This document shows, piece by piece, positions 28,909 to 40,041 of a stretch of DNA of 64,000 nt. The stretch lies in the NCBI GenBank assembly GCA_016706055.1, contig JADJKL010000002.1, positions 124,001 to 188,000 of the forward strand, in the 5' to 3' direction. The translations under genes were made by a program, and so were the position numbers. This DNA is from Chitinophagaceae bacterium. GTDB taxonomy: Bacteria > Bacteroidota > Bacteroidia > Chitinophagales > Chitinophagaceae. The notes beneath the pieces were generated by a model. It had not been told where the DNA came from. It saw only the letters and a list, made by a program, of their open reading frames with translations, and searched no databases. Numbering within the stretch: the stretch's first letter is position 1; every line of letters starts with the position of its first letter.

Positions 28909-30309
28909 ATGGCACTTAGTAGAATATGGACAGGGTTTATAATTATTGCATTGCTCGCTGCAACAGGCAAGTTTCTTTTCCAATCTGGACAAAACCAGAT
29001 TTTCAGCAATTTGGTTACGGGTAAAAGTGGCGACTCACTAAATGTGAGAGTAATGAGTGCAGATGCACTTCCTGTAACAATAGTGAATGGTTTAAATGAG
29101 AAGAACCTGGTTTCATGGGGCAAAGAAAAAGTGTACCAGACCGGGCCAAATGAATACAGAGTATTTTCAACACAATCTGCGAATGGGGTATTTGAAACAA
29201 CAAAGGATGCGGTTAATTTAAGTATAAGTTTAATAGGTATTATGGCGCTGTTTATGGGATTTATGGCCATTGCCGAAAAGGCAGGAGGTATCAGATTCTT
29301 ATCAAGAATTATAGGTCCATTTTTTTCAAGAATCTTTCCCGAAGTTCCAAAAGGCCATCCGGCAATGGGGCATATGATGATGAATTTCTCAGCCAATTTA
29401 TTAGGGCTTGATAATGCAGCCACACCATTTGGAATAAAAGCAATGGAAAGTTTGCAAGAAATAAACCCTACAAAAGAGACAGCTTCGAATGCACAGATTA
29501 TGTTTCTGTGCCTTCATGCATCTGGATTAACATTGGTACCAACAATTATTATTGCTGATCGGCTTGCATTGGGAGCAGCAAATCCAACATCCATTTTTAT
29601 TCCTTGTATGATTGCCACATTTGTAGCAACAATGGCAGCATTGCTTATAGTTGCGTGGCGACAAAGGATAAGAATATTTCAAACTGTGATTTTACTATGG
29701 GTATTAGGTATTTCAGTAGTAATTGCAGCCTTAATTTTTTATGTTAAAACACTTGATGCTCAAGGTATAAAACTTTTTTCTACGAGTTTGAGTAATGGTT
29801 TAATACTGCTTATTTTCTTTTTAATAGTTCTGGGCGCCATTTATAAAAAGACAAATGTGTTTGATGCCTTTATTGATGGGGCCAAAGGTGGCTTTGAAAT
29901 AGCCGTAAAAATCATTCCGTATCTGGTAGGATTATTGGTTGCTATTAGTTTGTTGCGCAATAGCGGAGCCTTTGAATTTGTAATGGATGGTATTAAAAAT
30001 TTATTTGTAATGCTGAACGGCGACACAAGAGTAGTTGATGCATTGCCAACAGCCATTTTAAAACCTCTTAGCGGAAGTGGTGCCAGAGCAATGATGATTG
30101 ATACGTTAAGTGTTCAGGGAGCTGATTCATTTGCCGGAAACCTTGCATCTGTTTTCAGAGGATCTGCTGATACAACTTTTTATATTGTCGCTGTATATTT
30201 TGGTGCAGTAGGAATAAAAAATACCCGTTATGCAATTAGCACAATGCTGCTGGCTGATCTGGCAGGAATAATAACTGCAATTGCGATGGCGTATATATTC
30301 TTTGGGTAA
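28909..30309 (+). CDS. nucleoside-recognition (Gate) domain membrane protein, SpmA-SpmB fusion-like
   Basis: A 466-residue polytopic protein of about ten hydrophobic segments. Two Gate/nucleoside-recognition domains are seen: the first contains GHPAMGHMMMNFSANLLGLDNAATPFGIKAM (the SpmA-like ANxLGLxNAxTP signature), the second has AKGGFEIAVKIIPYLVGLLVAI and SGSGARAMMIDTL with FRGSADTTFYIVAVYFGA (SpmB-like). Such fusions are common in Bacteroidota, where no sporulation occurs; a transport role is likely but the substrate is unknown. It is divergent from ychF. Confidence 0.88.
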   Translation: MALSRIWTGFIIIALLAATGKFLFQSGQNQIFSNLVTGKSGDSLNVRVMSADALPVTIVNGLNEKNLVSWGKEKVYQTGPNEYRVFSTQSANGVFETTKDAVNLSISLIGIMALFMGFMAIAEKAGGIRFLSRIIGPFFSRIFPEVPKGHPAMGHMMMNFSANLLGLDNAATPFGIKAMESLQEINPTKETASNAQIMFLCLHASGLTLVPTIIIADRLALGAANPTSIFIPCMIATFVATMAALLIVAWRQRIRIFQTVILLWVLGISVVIAALIFYVKTLDAQGIKLFSTSLSNGLILLIFFLIVLGAIYKKTNVFDAFIDGAKGGFEIAVKIIPYLVGLLVAISLLRNSGAFEFVMDGIKNLFVMLNGDTRVVDALPTAILKPLSGSGARAMMIDTLSVQGADSFAGNLASVFRGSADTTFYIVAVYFGAVGIKNTRYAISTMLLADLAGIITAIAMAYIFFG

Positions 30310-30323
30310 AGGCTTATTTGGTA

Positions 30324-32806
30324 TTATTCAATAACAATTTGGTTATAGATTAATTCACCTTCTGAACTAATCCCTTGTATCAGCAACCTGAGTTTTTTAC
30401 TCATATCGTTGTTGTAAAACTCAAATCTGTATTTCCCATCTTTTGCTGGTACAATAGCACCGTTCCAATATAAAGTGTATCTGTTGTCTTTATCCAGCAT
30501 TTTCCCTGGAGAAGTATAATCTGGTGAATAAAACTCTTTTACAATGGCATAGCCATCCCGCCTTTCCTTAGTATATGTTTTGTCATAAATTCTTGCATCG
30601 AAATCCTTGCCAGATTTAGTGTAAAATGCTATAGCACCTTGAGTAACCCCTAATGCGGCGGCTTCATTCTTTAACACTTTAATTAAAGCAATATCGCTTA
30701 CAGATAGTGAATTGATAACATCCTTGCTTACGTTTACCTCATTTATGTAATAAGCAATTCCGCCTTCTTCCAAAACATCTGGTGTGCTTAGTGGATCATC
30801 ACTTCCTTCACCGCTTACAGGATCTGGAATAGCTAATCCAGAGAACCGATTGAATGAAACGGTTGGATCGAATGGATTGCCCTCAATCGTAATACCAGGA
30901 ACAGATTGTTGTAACATTTGCCAGATAGAAAATGCATTTTTAAAATCTTTTGGATCAATTGATTTACCAGTTTGAAAAATCCCTGACGCATATTCATTAT
31001 TCAGTGAATCAACTTTAGAAACTTTACGAGTTTTAAGATAACGTTATCTAAGTGCTTTATATTTTGCGAAGAGTCATTTTAACAAACTTGATTGCAAAGA
31101 TAATAGCAGTTGTGATCGTCCATTGACAATATCAGCCGTGTCCAGATTAAGCGTTGATGTGAAAATCGATTTTTTTCAAGCTATCAATATAATTAGGAAA
31201 TAACTTTACATCAACAATAAAGTTTTCTTTTTTATTATTCGTACCCATATAAGCGACTTCAGCATCCTTTTTATAGTTTATATCAGAAAGTAAAAATTCG
31301 CCTTTATCCGTAACTGTAGCTTCGGCAAGAATAGAGGTAGAGTCTGCCCCACGAATTATAAAGGACACTTTGCCGTCTTTAACAATTTCATTTCTGTCAC
31401 TTTTATGCATTGTACCTCTGAATGAAATTGAAGATTCGACTGGATATTTTAATACAAGGAGGTTCTTGACTATTTATCTTTTTCCAGTTAAACCTCCTCC
31501 AGCCCTGTGTCATTAAAAGTAAATCAAGATGACGAAGCGTTACGGGATCTTTATCTTTTATATAATATCCTTCATTAAAAATGGCACCTTTTAAATCTGC
31601 TGCAAATAATAAAGACGATGCAATGTTTTCAACATAGAGAGAAGAGGCATCATAGTCAGTTACAAGGCAGGAAATAGATGGATTTGCAGTGCTGTCAAAA
31701 CTAAAACTAATCCTGTTTTTACCTTTTCCACTCAGATTCTTAAGTTCATTTTTAATAACAGGCTGCACAAATGAATAATTTTCATTAAAAGCAATTCTTT
31801 CTGCTACTGGCAAATTATTCTTATCAAAAACTGTTATTTGTAAAATTCCAGGAGGCAATCCTTTTTTACTAATACTTGCAGCCGCTTGCCCTTCGTCTAT
31901 ATTTAGTAGTGTAGTATTAATTACTTGATAATTAAGTTGTGTAACTACTTTTAGTTCATTGAAGGTATCCTTATTTTTTTCACCTCTTCTTAATACAATA
32001 AAAAGTCTGTTCGGATTAGTATTGTTTATTTTAAGATTAACACCTTCTTCTTTTATTACCGGCAATTCGAATGTCAGTTTGTTGTTTCCTCCAGAAGTAA
32101 CTGCTGCTCTGTATTTCTTTCCTGCTGTTGGTTGAAATTCAAAAACTCCCATTCCATTATGTTCCGTTGCAATGTCTATAATTTTTACTCCGTCTTCAGA
32201 TTCAATCTGCCCTTTAACTGTAATGGGATATCCATAGCTATCAGTTGCTTTAAAAGCAATGCGATTATCAACTCCTGCAATCAAATCACCACCTTCGGGG
32301 AAAAAAACTAATTGAAGTTTAGCCCCCGGTTTGTTAGCAATAGTAGCATCAGGTTTATAATCGTTCCCATAAATAAAAATATTCTTTCTGAAAATAAACG
32401 CAGGAAAGTTTAGCATCCATAGGGTATAGGCATTTATCGAATAGTTGCCCGACAAAATATTGCCAGGAATACTGAAGTTTGCAGCAGCACTGCCCAAGCT
32501 ATCGAGTTGATACATTTTCTTTTGAACAACAGTTCCTTTTTGATCCACAATATCAATATAAATAATACGGCTTAGATATGTTGGGCCATCAATCGTTGTA
32601 CACCAAGCCTTCATCCAGACGTCTTCTCCACCAACATAGTATGATTTATCTGTCTGCAGATAAACTTTTTCCTGCGGATACTCATTTCGCCATTTATCGA
32701 GATTCTTTTTTAAAAGATCCGCCTGTGCATTTGTTTGCACAGCTACAAATAGCAAAAAAGTAAAGACAGCTACTGACTTTAAAGTTGAGAAGAGTTTTGT
32801 TTTCAT
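30324..32806 (-). CDS. secreted MG2-like/plug-domain surface protein, four apparent frameshifts
   Basis: About 825 residues after joining. A signal peptide (KSVAVFTFLLFVAVQTNAQ) precedes an MG2-like N-terminal region with EKVYLQTDKSYYVGGEDVWMKAW, typical of a Bacteroidota family whose C-terminus often holds a TonB-receptor plug-like domain. LLLMTQGWRRFNWKK marks the middle and MLQQSVPGITIEG / DVINSLSVSDIALIKVLKNE the plug-like part. Frame breaks lie near 31445, 31152, 31080 and 31033; the last two are single missing A residues in A-runs. The C-terminal end ISSEGELIYNQIVIE is intact. A strong terminator separates it from the upstream sus genes, so it is a separate unit. Function unknown. Confidence 0.7.
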
Positions 32807-32823
32807 ATAAAAAAGTTCAGGTC

Positions 32824-32853
32824 AAAAAAAAACTCCGGCAAAACCGGAGTTTT
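32824..32853 (-). terminator. terminator of the susCD-DUF4397 operon
   Basis: AAAACTCCGG and CCGGAGTTTT form a 10-bp stem with a CAAAA loop; on the minus strand a run of T residues follows. Confidence 0.85.
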
Positions 32854-32867
32854 AAAAAGAATTATAA

Positions 32868-33671
32868 TTACCGGTTATAAATAAAGCTAAATAACCTTCT
32901 TCGTACATCAGATGTGGAAGTAATCGAATTATAACCTCTTGATGTAATAGTGAATACTCGCTGGTTTACAACTGAACTTGCACTTGCATAAGTTGCAATT
33001 GCTGTTGTAGTGGCCAAAGCTCCAGCCGGACGAATAGACCAAGAAGATCCAGTATTAAGTGCTACAGTGAAATAATCACTAACACCTTGATAAAGAATGG
33101 GACCTGCTACTTTGACTGAAGTAGTGCTGGTGTATCCAGTTCCATAATATAAATCAAGACCTGCTGCTAAATCTGGCATTAGATTGATAAACCGGAATTT
33201 AATATAACCAGAATCAGGTGAACTCAAATCATCTTCCATAAGCTTTGAAATTGTGTTTGCTGCTGTATCAGCAAAATACAATGAGTAGGTCTTATCTGCG
33301 GTTAAGTCAACAGTTGCAGTAGCTAAAACTAATGAATCGTTGTTAGTGCCTGCATTGGGAACACTGATTTGCACGGTATGTGACCCGGGGCTCACGGCCA
33401 GATAATCTGCGTAGTTGCCGCCACCAGTATTTAAACCGCCACCAGGAAAAGGAGTGAAGTAGGTGTAACTATTGCTGACTCTCACATCATCAATTTTTAA
33501 TTGTACAGCTGGGTTGTTTTTGTAGGATGAAACAAAATTAACTTTCAACTGTGCATTCCCATTAATAAAGGTATTATCCTTTAAATTAAATTTATTTTTT
33601 TCACATCCAGCTATAAGGAGTGCCAAAAAAACAGCTGGTGTAATTATTTTTAATAGCTTCATAATTGTCAT
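32868..33671 (-). CDS. DUF4397-type lipoprotein
   Basis: About 264-267 residues. The likely start is the second ATG (MKLLKIITPAVFLALLIAGC), giving a lipobox ending at Cys in LIAGCEKN. Two beta-sandwich-like repeats follow, with AQLKVNFVSSYKNNPAVQLKI and GSHTVQISVPNAGTNND in the first and YIKFRFINLMPDLAAGLDLY in the second, as in DUF4397 proteins. It is the last gene of the susC-susD unit, so it may be a surface glycan-binding accessory protein; that role is inference. Confidence 0.75.
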   Translation of the reverse strand: MTIMKLLKIITPAVFLALLIAGCEKNKFNLKDNTFINGNAQLKVNFVSSYKNNPAVQLKIDDVRVSNSYTYFTPFPGGGLNTGGGNYADYLAVSPGSHTVQISVPNAGTNNDSLVLATATVDLTADKTYSLYFADTAANTISKLMEDDLSSPDSGYIKFRFINLMPDLAAGLDLYYGTGYTSTTSVKVAGPILYQGVSDYFTVALNTGSSWSIRPAGALATTTAIATYASASSVVNQRVFTITSRGYNSITSTSDVRRRLFSFIYNR

Positions 33672-33682
33672 TTTTTAATTAG

Positions 33683-35353
33683 TTAAGGTTTACTGAACCA
33701 GCATTCGTTGGTGTGGTAATCTATTTTGTCAGCACCTAATATTTTTAGCTGATCTAAATTCCAAACATATTCCGAATTGTACCTAGGTCGTACACGGTAC
33801 ACCGGTTTATTACCGTTATTTGGATAGAAACTTGCAGGGAAATTAAAATTTTTATACACCTGCGCACCTGTTTCAGGATCCAGATCTATATAATGGAAAC
33901 GACGCATATCAACCCATGTTTCTAAGAAACCATAACCCCAAAGTCCGATATATTTTTGAAGCATGATGTCCGTAAGTGTAAATGTAGCCTGATCTTTTAC
34001 ATTGTTACTTCCAAGATAATTTGCTCTTGCAACTGCCGAAATAGGTGCAATATTGAAAATATTAGCATCACCTCTGTAAGAAGCATAACTTCTATTGATA
34101 AAATCAAAATGACCATTGATACCAGCAAGATATGCAGTATGGGCTAGTCCTTTTGATCCTTTTCTGTATGCAGCTTCAGCTTTAATGAATTGCATTTCAT
34201 GATAAGTAATAACCGGCATTACTGCTTTGTCTTTGAAAAGGTATTTACCAGCTGAAAGTGAGAACACGGCAACACTTGGGTTTGTATAAATACTATCAGC
34301 CCAAACAGCAGAAACCCTTTTTCTGGCATTTATCCAGTTAGTCGAGTTAACTGCATAAACTCCTGTTAATGCACTATACGGATCACCTAATGCAGGATCT
34401 ACACCTCGATAACCACCATTCCCATTCGAAACATCTTGGGAGCAGGTAAGCATATGCGAAATTCTTGGATCAATATCTGAAGCATTACCTGTGTTTGCAA
34501 TCGTTGTTCCATCTAATAATTTTACAATAAAATTACTTTGACGAAAGGAAGTCATATTGTTTCTATAAGGACCATAAAAGTTTGCATCGTCATTTTTTGA
34601 AGCATCAAACGGAATTACAAAATCATCACTCGAAGAAGACATTGCTAAATCACAGTATTTAATTACAGAGTCTGCTTGATATAATGCTGCTTTATTAGTA
34701 ACACGATGAAAGTTTTTAGCAAGTATGGCATAATTCAATTTTCTCCATCTTGAGATATCACCTGCAAAGGAAAGATCACTTCCGCCCATTGTAACAGTTC
34801 TCGTCTGAGCTGTTTGAAGAATTTGATCTGCCTTGCGACACATAGAATCAATACCTTGGTAAACTACTTGTTGAGAATCATATTTAAAATAGTACGTACC
34901 TTCTTTAAAGGCTTCTGTGAATATGATTTCACCATGGTAGTCTGTAGCCATTTGAAACATGAGTGCTTTTAAAACTAGGGCAGCACCTGCATAATCATAT
35001 TCTCCTTTATCCAGACCATTCTTAATGATATACTCTAAATTACCACCTAGGCCAAAATAAGTCTGTCTCCATATATCACCAGAGGCATCACTACCCGAAA
35101 GATAACCATGTCTGTCCCAAGTATCAGCATTTCCATTGGCAGAAGCAAGAAGATTCTGAATATACTTGCTCATATATCTTGCATCATATTGTACACCTCT
35201 TGGAATACCAGCTAGCATAGCGGGAAATACAGAACTATTAGAAGGATTCTGGGTTGTGTCCGGATCGGAGTTGATATTCAAATACTTTTTACAACCCGCA
35301 AATGACATTAGCAGGAAGCTAAAAAGTATTGTTTTTATAAATATATTTTTCAT
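33683..35353 (-). CDS. SusD/RagB-like nutrient-binding outer-membrane lipoprotein
   Basis: A 556-residue protein with lipobox LMSFAGCKKYLNINSDPD. It belongs to the SusD-like_2 branch: PAMLAGIPRGVQYDARYMSKYIQNLL at the start, LGGNLEYIIKNG, MAMDYHGEI-like QMATDYHGEIIFTEAF, and VITYHEMQFIKAEAAYRKG with tetratricopeptide-like helices. The C-terminal RVRPRYNSEYVWNLDQL is typical. It caps the SusC barrel and binds the nutrient at the cell surface. Immediately downstream of susC (17 bases). Confidence 0.93.
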   Translation of the reverse strand: MKNIFIKTILFSFLLMSFAGCKKYLNINSDPDTTQNPSNSSVFPAMLAGIPRGVQYDARYMSKYIQNLLASANGNADTWDRHGYLSGSDASGDIWRQTYFGLGGNLEYIIKNGLDKGEYDYAGAALVLKALMFQMATDYHGEIIFTEAFKEGTYYFKYDSQQVVYQGIDSMCRKADQILQTAQTRTVTMGGSDLSFAGDISRWRKLNYAILAKNFHRVTNKAALYQADSVIKYCDLAMSSSSDDFVIPFDASKNDDANFYGPYRNNMTSFRQSNFIVKLLDGTTIANTGNASDIDPRISHMLTCSQDVSNGNGGYRGVDPALGDPYSALTGVYAVNSTNWINARKRVSAVWADSIYTNPSVAVFSLSAGKYLFKDKAVMPVITYHEMQFIKAEAAYRKGSKGLAHTAYLAGINGHFDFINRSYASYRGDANIFNIAPISAVARANYLGSNNVKDQATFTLTDIMLQKYIGLWGYGFLETWVDMRRFHYIDLDPETGAQVYKNFNFPASFYPNNGNKPVYRVRPRYNSEYVWNLDQLKILGADKIDYHTNECWFSKP

Positions 35354-35370
35354 TTTCTTTTATTTTAATA

Positions 35371-38300
35371 TTAGAACTGTGCTTTAATACCAAAATTGAT
35401 TCCTCTTGGGTTTGGAATAGCTCCGTAATCGATTCCTGAACCACCAAATCCACGGGAATTAGAAGAGTTCAATGCATTTACATTTGGATCCATTCCTGAG
35501 TAATTTGTTATGATGAACAAATCAGTTCCTGTTACAAAAATAGATGCACTTCTTACAATTTTCTGTCTTTTGATGAACTTGTCAGGCAATCTGTAACCAA
35601 TGGTTATATCTCTCATTCTTAACCAATTTACATTTTCAATGAAATCGCCTTCTGCAAATGCTCCATCATAATAATCATTTCTGTAATAAGGCACAATTGT
35701 AATGTTGTTCTTAGTAGGGGTTGCTGTGTTTTGTAATCCGTCTGCCAACACACCATCAACTATTCTTGGTTGAAGCCTATCTAAAGTTTTAGTACTTGTA
35801 CCAGTCAATACCATCATTGCTTCATTTCCGTTAAATACAGCGCCACCTTTTCTAAGATCAAGGTTAAATGCTACACTTAGATTTTTAAAGAAGGTAAAGC
35901 TATTGATTATACCAATTTTGAAATCTGGTGTTCTGTCACCAATATTTGTATAAGCAGTGCTGTTAATTGGTAAGCCTGTAGTAGGAGATATTAAAAGTTG
36001 GCCAGCATCATTACGCTGGAAAGCAAAGCCTACTAAGTTTGCGATAGAGGTACCCACTGCAACTTCGGAACGTACAGCACCAAATACCCAAGTATCAGAA
36101 TCATAGTAAAAAGGTAAATCTGCAGGCATTTTTTTAACAATACCTCTGTTCTTGTCAAAGTTCACAGTTACATCCCAATCGAAGTTGTCTACTTCTAACT
36201 GGAGTACCCTTAAGCTGAATTTCAATACCTTTATTTTCGAGTTCTCCACCATTAATATATTTTAAAACTCCACCCGTACCATAACTCAATCTATTGCTTA
36301 CAATTTGATCTTTTGTATTGATGATATAATAAGCAACGTCAATGCTAAGTCTTCTTTTTAGGAATTGAAACTCGCCACCCACTTCAAAGTTTCTTGAATA
36401 TTCAGGTTTCAAATCTTTATTACTTGCAAATACATCTAATGCAAATCCACCACCAGTTGTAGTTACCGTTGTAAACTGTGGATCAATTCTATAAGCTACA
36501 GAAGGTCCTTTTCCGGTCGTTGCATAAGAGGCTCTAAGTTTTCCATAAGAAAGCCATTTCATTTCTTTAAAAGCTTTCAAATCAGAAAATATAAAGCTTG
36601 CAGACGCACTTCCATAATTGTAGAATGGCTGTGTGTTATAAAACTTTGATGTAAGTGTTGAAACACCCTTCACGGATACCAGAAAGTGTTATGTATAAAA
36701 TATTATTATACCCTAAAGTATAATTTGCAAAAGCTCTGATTTTCCTTATCTCAGTTCTTACAAGTTTTGCAGACTGAGTTAAAGGAGCAGTATTGTTAAT
36801 GGAAATAAAATCAGGCTCAAAAAATTGTTCTCCACGTTGTGAATTCACATTTCTTTTGCTACTCTCAATATAGAACGAAGTGCTAAGTGTATTTACAAAC
36901 TTTTTAGCAAATGTTTTCTTGAAAGTGGCTCTTGCCACACCATTGAGGTTGTTATAGTTCTGCTCATATGTAGAAAGAAATCCTTTTGTTGCAAATCCAT
37001 ATCTTGATTGAGGGTGTGTCATATAAAATCCTTCGGTAACATAATGATCTATACCAATAATCGTTGTAAGGTTCAACCATTTTACAGGGTCTGCACTAAA
37101 GTTCACATTACCTGTTAAACGCTGTGTTTCATCATTGCTTTTATTTTTATTGACATCCCAATAGGGGTTATCAAACTCAGCAGCAAGGTTTGTTCCACTT
37201 TTAATAACTTTTCTTGTTCCATCAGCATTTTGATAATTAGATGCATCAATATCCCGAGGATAAGTAATCAGGTTGTTATAATATGTACCAGCACCTTTGG
37301 GAACTTTATCATTATTAGATGAGATATAAGACCAGCTGGAAGACATCGTCATTTTTTCACCCAATTTAGTTTGTGCAGATAAACGGAAGGTCATCCTTTT
37401 AAGGCCAGTATTCTCAACTACACCTTTTGAATTAAGGTAACTGACAGAAAAACGATAGCTAGCATCTTTATTTCCTGCATCAATAGCCAAATTATGATTT
37501 TGAGAAAAGCTATTCTGAAAGAAATTACCTAAGTTATCAAATTGAGGAGCATTCTCTGCATATTCTGGTCCAAAATAACGGAATCCATAAGTAGCAGAAT
37601 ATGCTTCTGGGTTATAAATACCATTTATTCCTCTTGCAAATTGTGTTTGAATTTGAGGGAAGCGATAAACCTCATCTGTTCTGAAAGAATTATCATAGCT
37701 AATTCTTGCTTTGCCAGAAACTCCTTTTTTAGTGGTAATGATTATTGCTCCTGATGCTCCGTCTGAACCATAAAGTGCTGCGGCTTCAGGTCCTTTTAAG
37801 ATAACAACCTGCTCTATGTCTTCAGGATTAATGTCAGCAATACGATTAGTGTAGTCACTGTTTCTGTTCGCAAAGCCAACAGCGTTTGTGTTACTTGCCG
37901 CAATAAGATCTTCTTGATTCATTGAACCGTTATCTAATGGCACACCATCTACAACAAATAATGGTTGATTATTACCTCCAATTGATGTAGCTCCACGCAA
38001 CATAATTGTAGCACTTGCACCTGGCAATCCAGATGTAGATGTTACTGTTAAACCTGGAACACGGCCTGCAAGAGAATTTAAAAAGTTGTCTCTTCTTGTT
38101 GAAGAAAGTTCTTCACCAGACACCGTTGGTGTTTGGTAGGCAAGTTCTCTTTTGTTTCTTTTTTGCCCATAACCTGTTACAACAACATTTTCAAGTTCGT
38201 TGTCAGTTGAAACAAGTTTGATGTTCAACATCCCTGTTGCGGGCACTGTTTGTTGTTGTAAAACATATCCTACAAATGTATAGGATAGTGTTTGACCTGT

Positions 38301-38507
38301 AGATGCTGCAATAGAGTAGTAGCCTGCGTCATTGGTCTGCACTCTGATACCACTCTTGGAATTGGTAACAGTTACCCCTGGAATTGGCGTCCCATCTTCA
38401 CTGGACGTAACTGTACCAGATACTGTTCTTTCCTGAGCTATAGCAGGCTTAGAAAGCACCAGTAGCAGCAAAGGAAAGGCTAAGAACAATCGGAGAATTT
38501 TTCTCAT
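35371..38507 (-). CDS. SusC/RagA TonB-linked outer-membrane receptor, two apparent frameshifts
   Basis: About 1045 residues after joining three frames. Signal peptide (FLAFPLLLLVLSKPAIAQ), then a carboxypeptidase-D-like domain (VSGTVTSSEDGTPIPGVTVTNSKSG), the plug with GYGQKRNKRELAYQTPTVSGEEL and the SusC signature PLFVVDGVPLDNGSMN, then VVILKGPEAAALYGSDGASG and the 22-strand barrel to RGINFGIKAQF. Breaks lie near 36665 (one extra G, otherwise GIREGVSTLTSKFYNTQ) and near 36210 (TPV-EVDNFDWDVTVNF). With SusD it forms an active importer for an oligosaccharide or peptide; no degradative enzyme is encoded next to it, so the substrate is unknown. Confidence 0.88.
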
Positions 38508-38552
38508 AGCTGTTTTTTTTAGTTAATATAATAAATAAGCAGTTCCATATTA

Positions 38553-39302
38553 TTAAGCCACTTTTACCCCGGCTTCAATATAGGGTTTTAATAAACTGTT
38601 TGTTGCATCCAACTCAGTAATAAGCATGTCTATCTTACTTAAATCACAAACATGTATCGGTTGAGTCGAATTTATTTTCTCAGATATAGTAAGACAAACA
38701 ACCATCTTAGAAGATTCAATCATTGCTTTCTTAAGCTGTACCACATCCCAATCATTATCTGTTACCCCATTTTGTATATCAATTGCATTGGTTCCAAGAA
38801 AGCATATATCCGGTTTCATCTGTTTTATTTTTGCAATAGCTTCTGAACCCACCGTTATTTTTGAATTCTTCGAAATTTTATCACCAATTACTATCACCTC
38901 AATATTGGGATGGTGCATATATTCAAGTATTGCCGGTATACTACCCGACATAAATGTTGCTTTCAATTGCGGAGGAAGGCTGCGGGCAAGTTCAAGTATC
39001 GTGGTACCGCCGCTGGTAAGAATGAACATTCCATTGCTTATTAAAGCAATTGCTTTTTGAGCAATTTTAAATTTTTCAGGTTGAGAGTACACTCCATTCG
39101 TAGAAAAATTAACCTCATTGAATGAGTGTGATAAAGCACCACCATGCACTTTTATTATTTTACCTTCTTCCGACAATTCCTGAAGGTCACGACGTATAGT
39201 ATCTTCTGATACACTTATCTCAGTACAAAGTGTTGAGGACAAAACCTTGTTGTGAAGATTTACCTGATGAAGTATAAAAGCTTGTCGTTCTTTTTTGAGC
39301 AT
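38553..39302 (-). CDS. DeoR-family transcriptional regulator
   Basis: About 249 residues. The N-terminal DeoR winged helix-turn-helix is MLKKERQAFILHQVN...VSEDTIRRDLQELSEEGKI...VHGGAL. The C-terminal sugar-phosphate sensor domain contains LTSGGTTILELARSLP, VIVIGDKISKNSK, CFLGTNAIDIQNGVTDND and KMVVCLTISEKIN. Upstream in-frame starts exist (39341 and 39422), but 39422 would run through a terminator hairpin, and 39302 matches the usual family start. It lies just upstream of susC on the same strand, so it may control the susCD unit; the effector is probably a phosphorylated sugar. Confidence 0.85.
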   Translation of the reverse strand: MLKKERQAFILHQVNLHNKVLSSTLCTEISVSEDTIRRDLQELSEEGKIIKVHGGALSHSFNEVNFSTNGVYSQPEKFKIAQKAIALISNGMFILTSGGTTILELARSLPPQLKATFMSGSIPAILEYMHHPNIEVIVIGDKISKNSKITVGSEAIAKIKQMKPDICFLGTNAIDIQNGVTDNDWDVVQLKKAMIESSKMVVCLTISEKINSTQPIHVCDLSKIDMLITELDATNSLLKPYIEAGVKVA

Positions 39303-39391
39303 CGTTAGTTTTGATGGCTCAATGTATACAAATTCCTGCATAAAGACGCACAAACCAGTATTATTTTGCAAAATGTGGAAAAAAAGGTAAT

Positions 39392-39430
39392 GAAAAAAAA
39401 AATCCCGTCTCGTTTTACACAAGACGGGAT
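39392..39430 (-). terminator. terminator after the outer-membrane protein gene
   Basis: ATCCCGTCT (39402-39410) pairs with AGACGGGAT (39422-39430); on the minus strand about ten T residues follow. Confidence 0.85.
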
Positions 39431-39455
39431 CAATTTATTTAATCATTTAGAGTGG

Positions 39456-39944
39456 CTATTTCCCAAATGTAAACCTTGCAGTAAAACCTATTGCTGCAGG
39501 TTCAAAATTTATATCGTTTACTATATTTAATTCTGGTTTCCAGTCGAGAGCAATGTTTAAAGGAATATTCGCAAATTTATAGTCGAGGCCAATTACGCCT
39601 TGTGCTCCAAAGTTTGGATCAGTTGAATTTGTTTGTTTAACGGGATCAAAAGTTTTTACAAAACTTAAATAACCTCCGCCACCATAATAATACCGCAAGC
39701 CTTCTGACGATAATGGCTTATGAAATTCTACTAAAGCTCCTAATGCAACAGGATCGCCAAAGGAGAACAACGCTTCAATGGCAGTTTTGTCATTAATGAA
39801 ATGCTTGATGGAAATAGAATTATTAACATTTGCGGCCGCACTGCTAAGCCGAACACCAAGTGCTGTTTTATAATCTTGCGCATTAATATCGTTTACAAAT
39901 AAAAAGCTGGATGCAAACAGCGATACAAATAGTAATTTTTTCAT
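39456..39944 (-). CDS. small outer-membrane beta-barrel protein
   Basis: A 162-residue exported protein (signal peptide MKKLLFVSLFASSFLFVNDINAQ). Mature sequence is short amphipathic strands (TALGVRLSSAAANVNNSISI; GLDYKFANIPLNIALDWKPELN) ending in TARFTFGK with a terminal aromatic-rich strand, as in 8-strand OmpX/OmpW-like barrels of Bacteroidota. Cargo and role unknown. Confidence 0.75.
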   Translation of the reverse strand: MKKLLFVSLFASSFLFVNDINAQDYKTALGVRLSSAAANVNNSISIKHFINDKTAIEALFSFGDPVALGALVEFHKPLSSEGLRYYYGGGGYLSFVKTFDPVKQTNSTDPNFGAQGVIGLDYKFANIPLNIALDWKPELNIVNDINFEPAAIGFTARFTFGK

Positions 39945-40041
39945 GGTGATTTATTTTTGCTGTAAGGAGAACGAAAAATAGTGCCGAGAAGTCTAAATGA
40001 AATGCAAAAGTGTTGCTAAAGGTTATACAGCCTTCGTTGAA

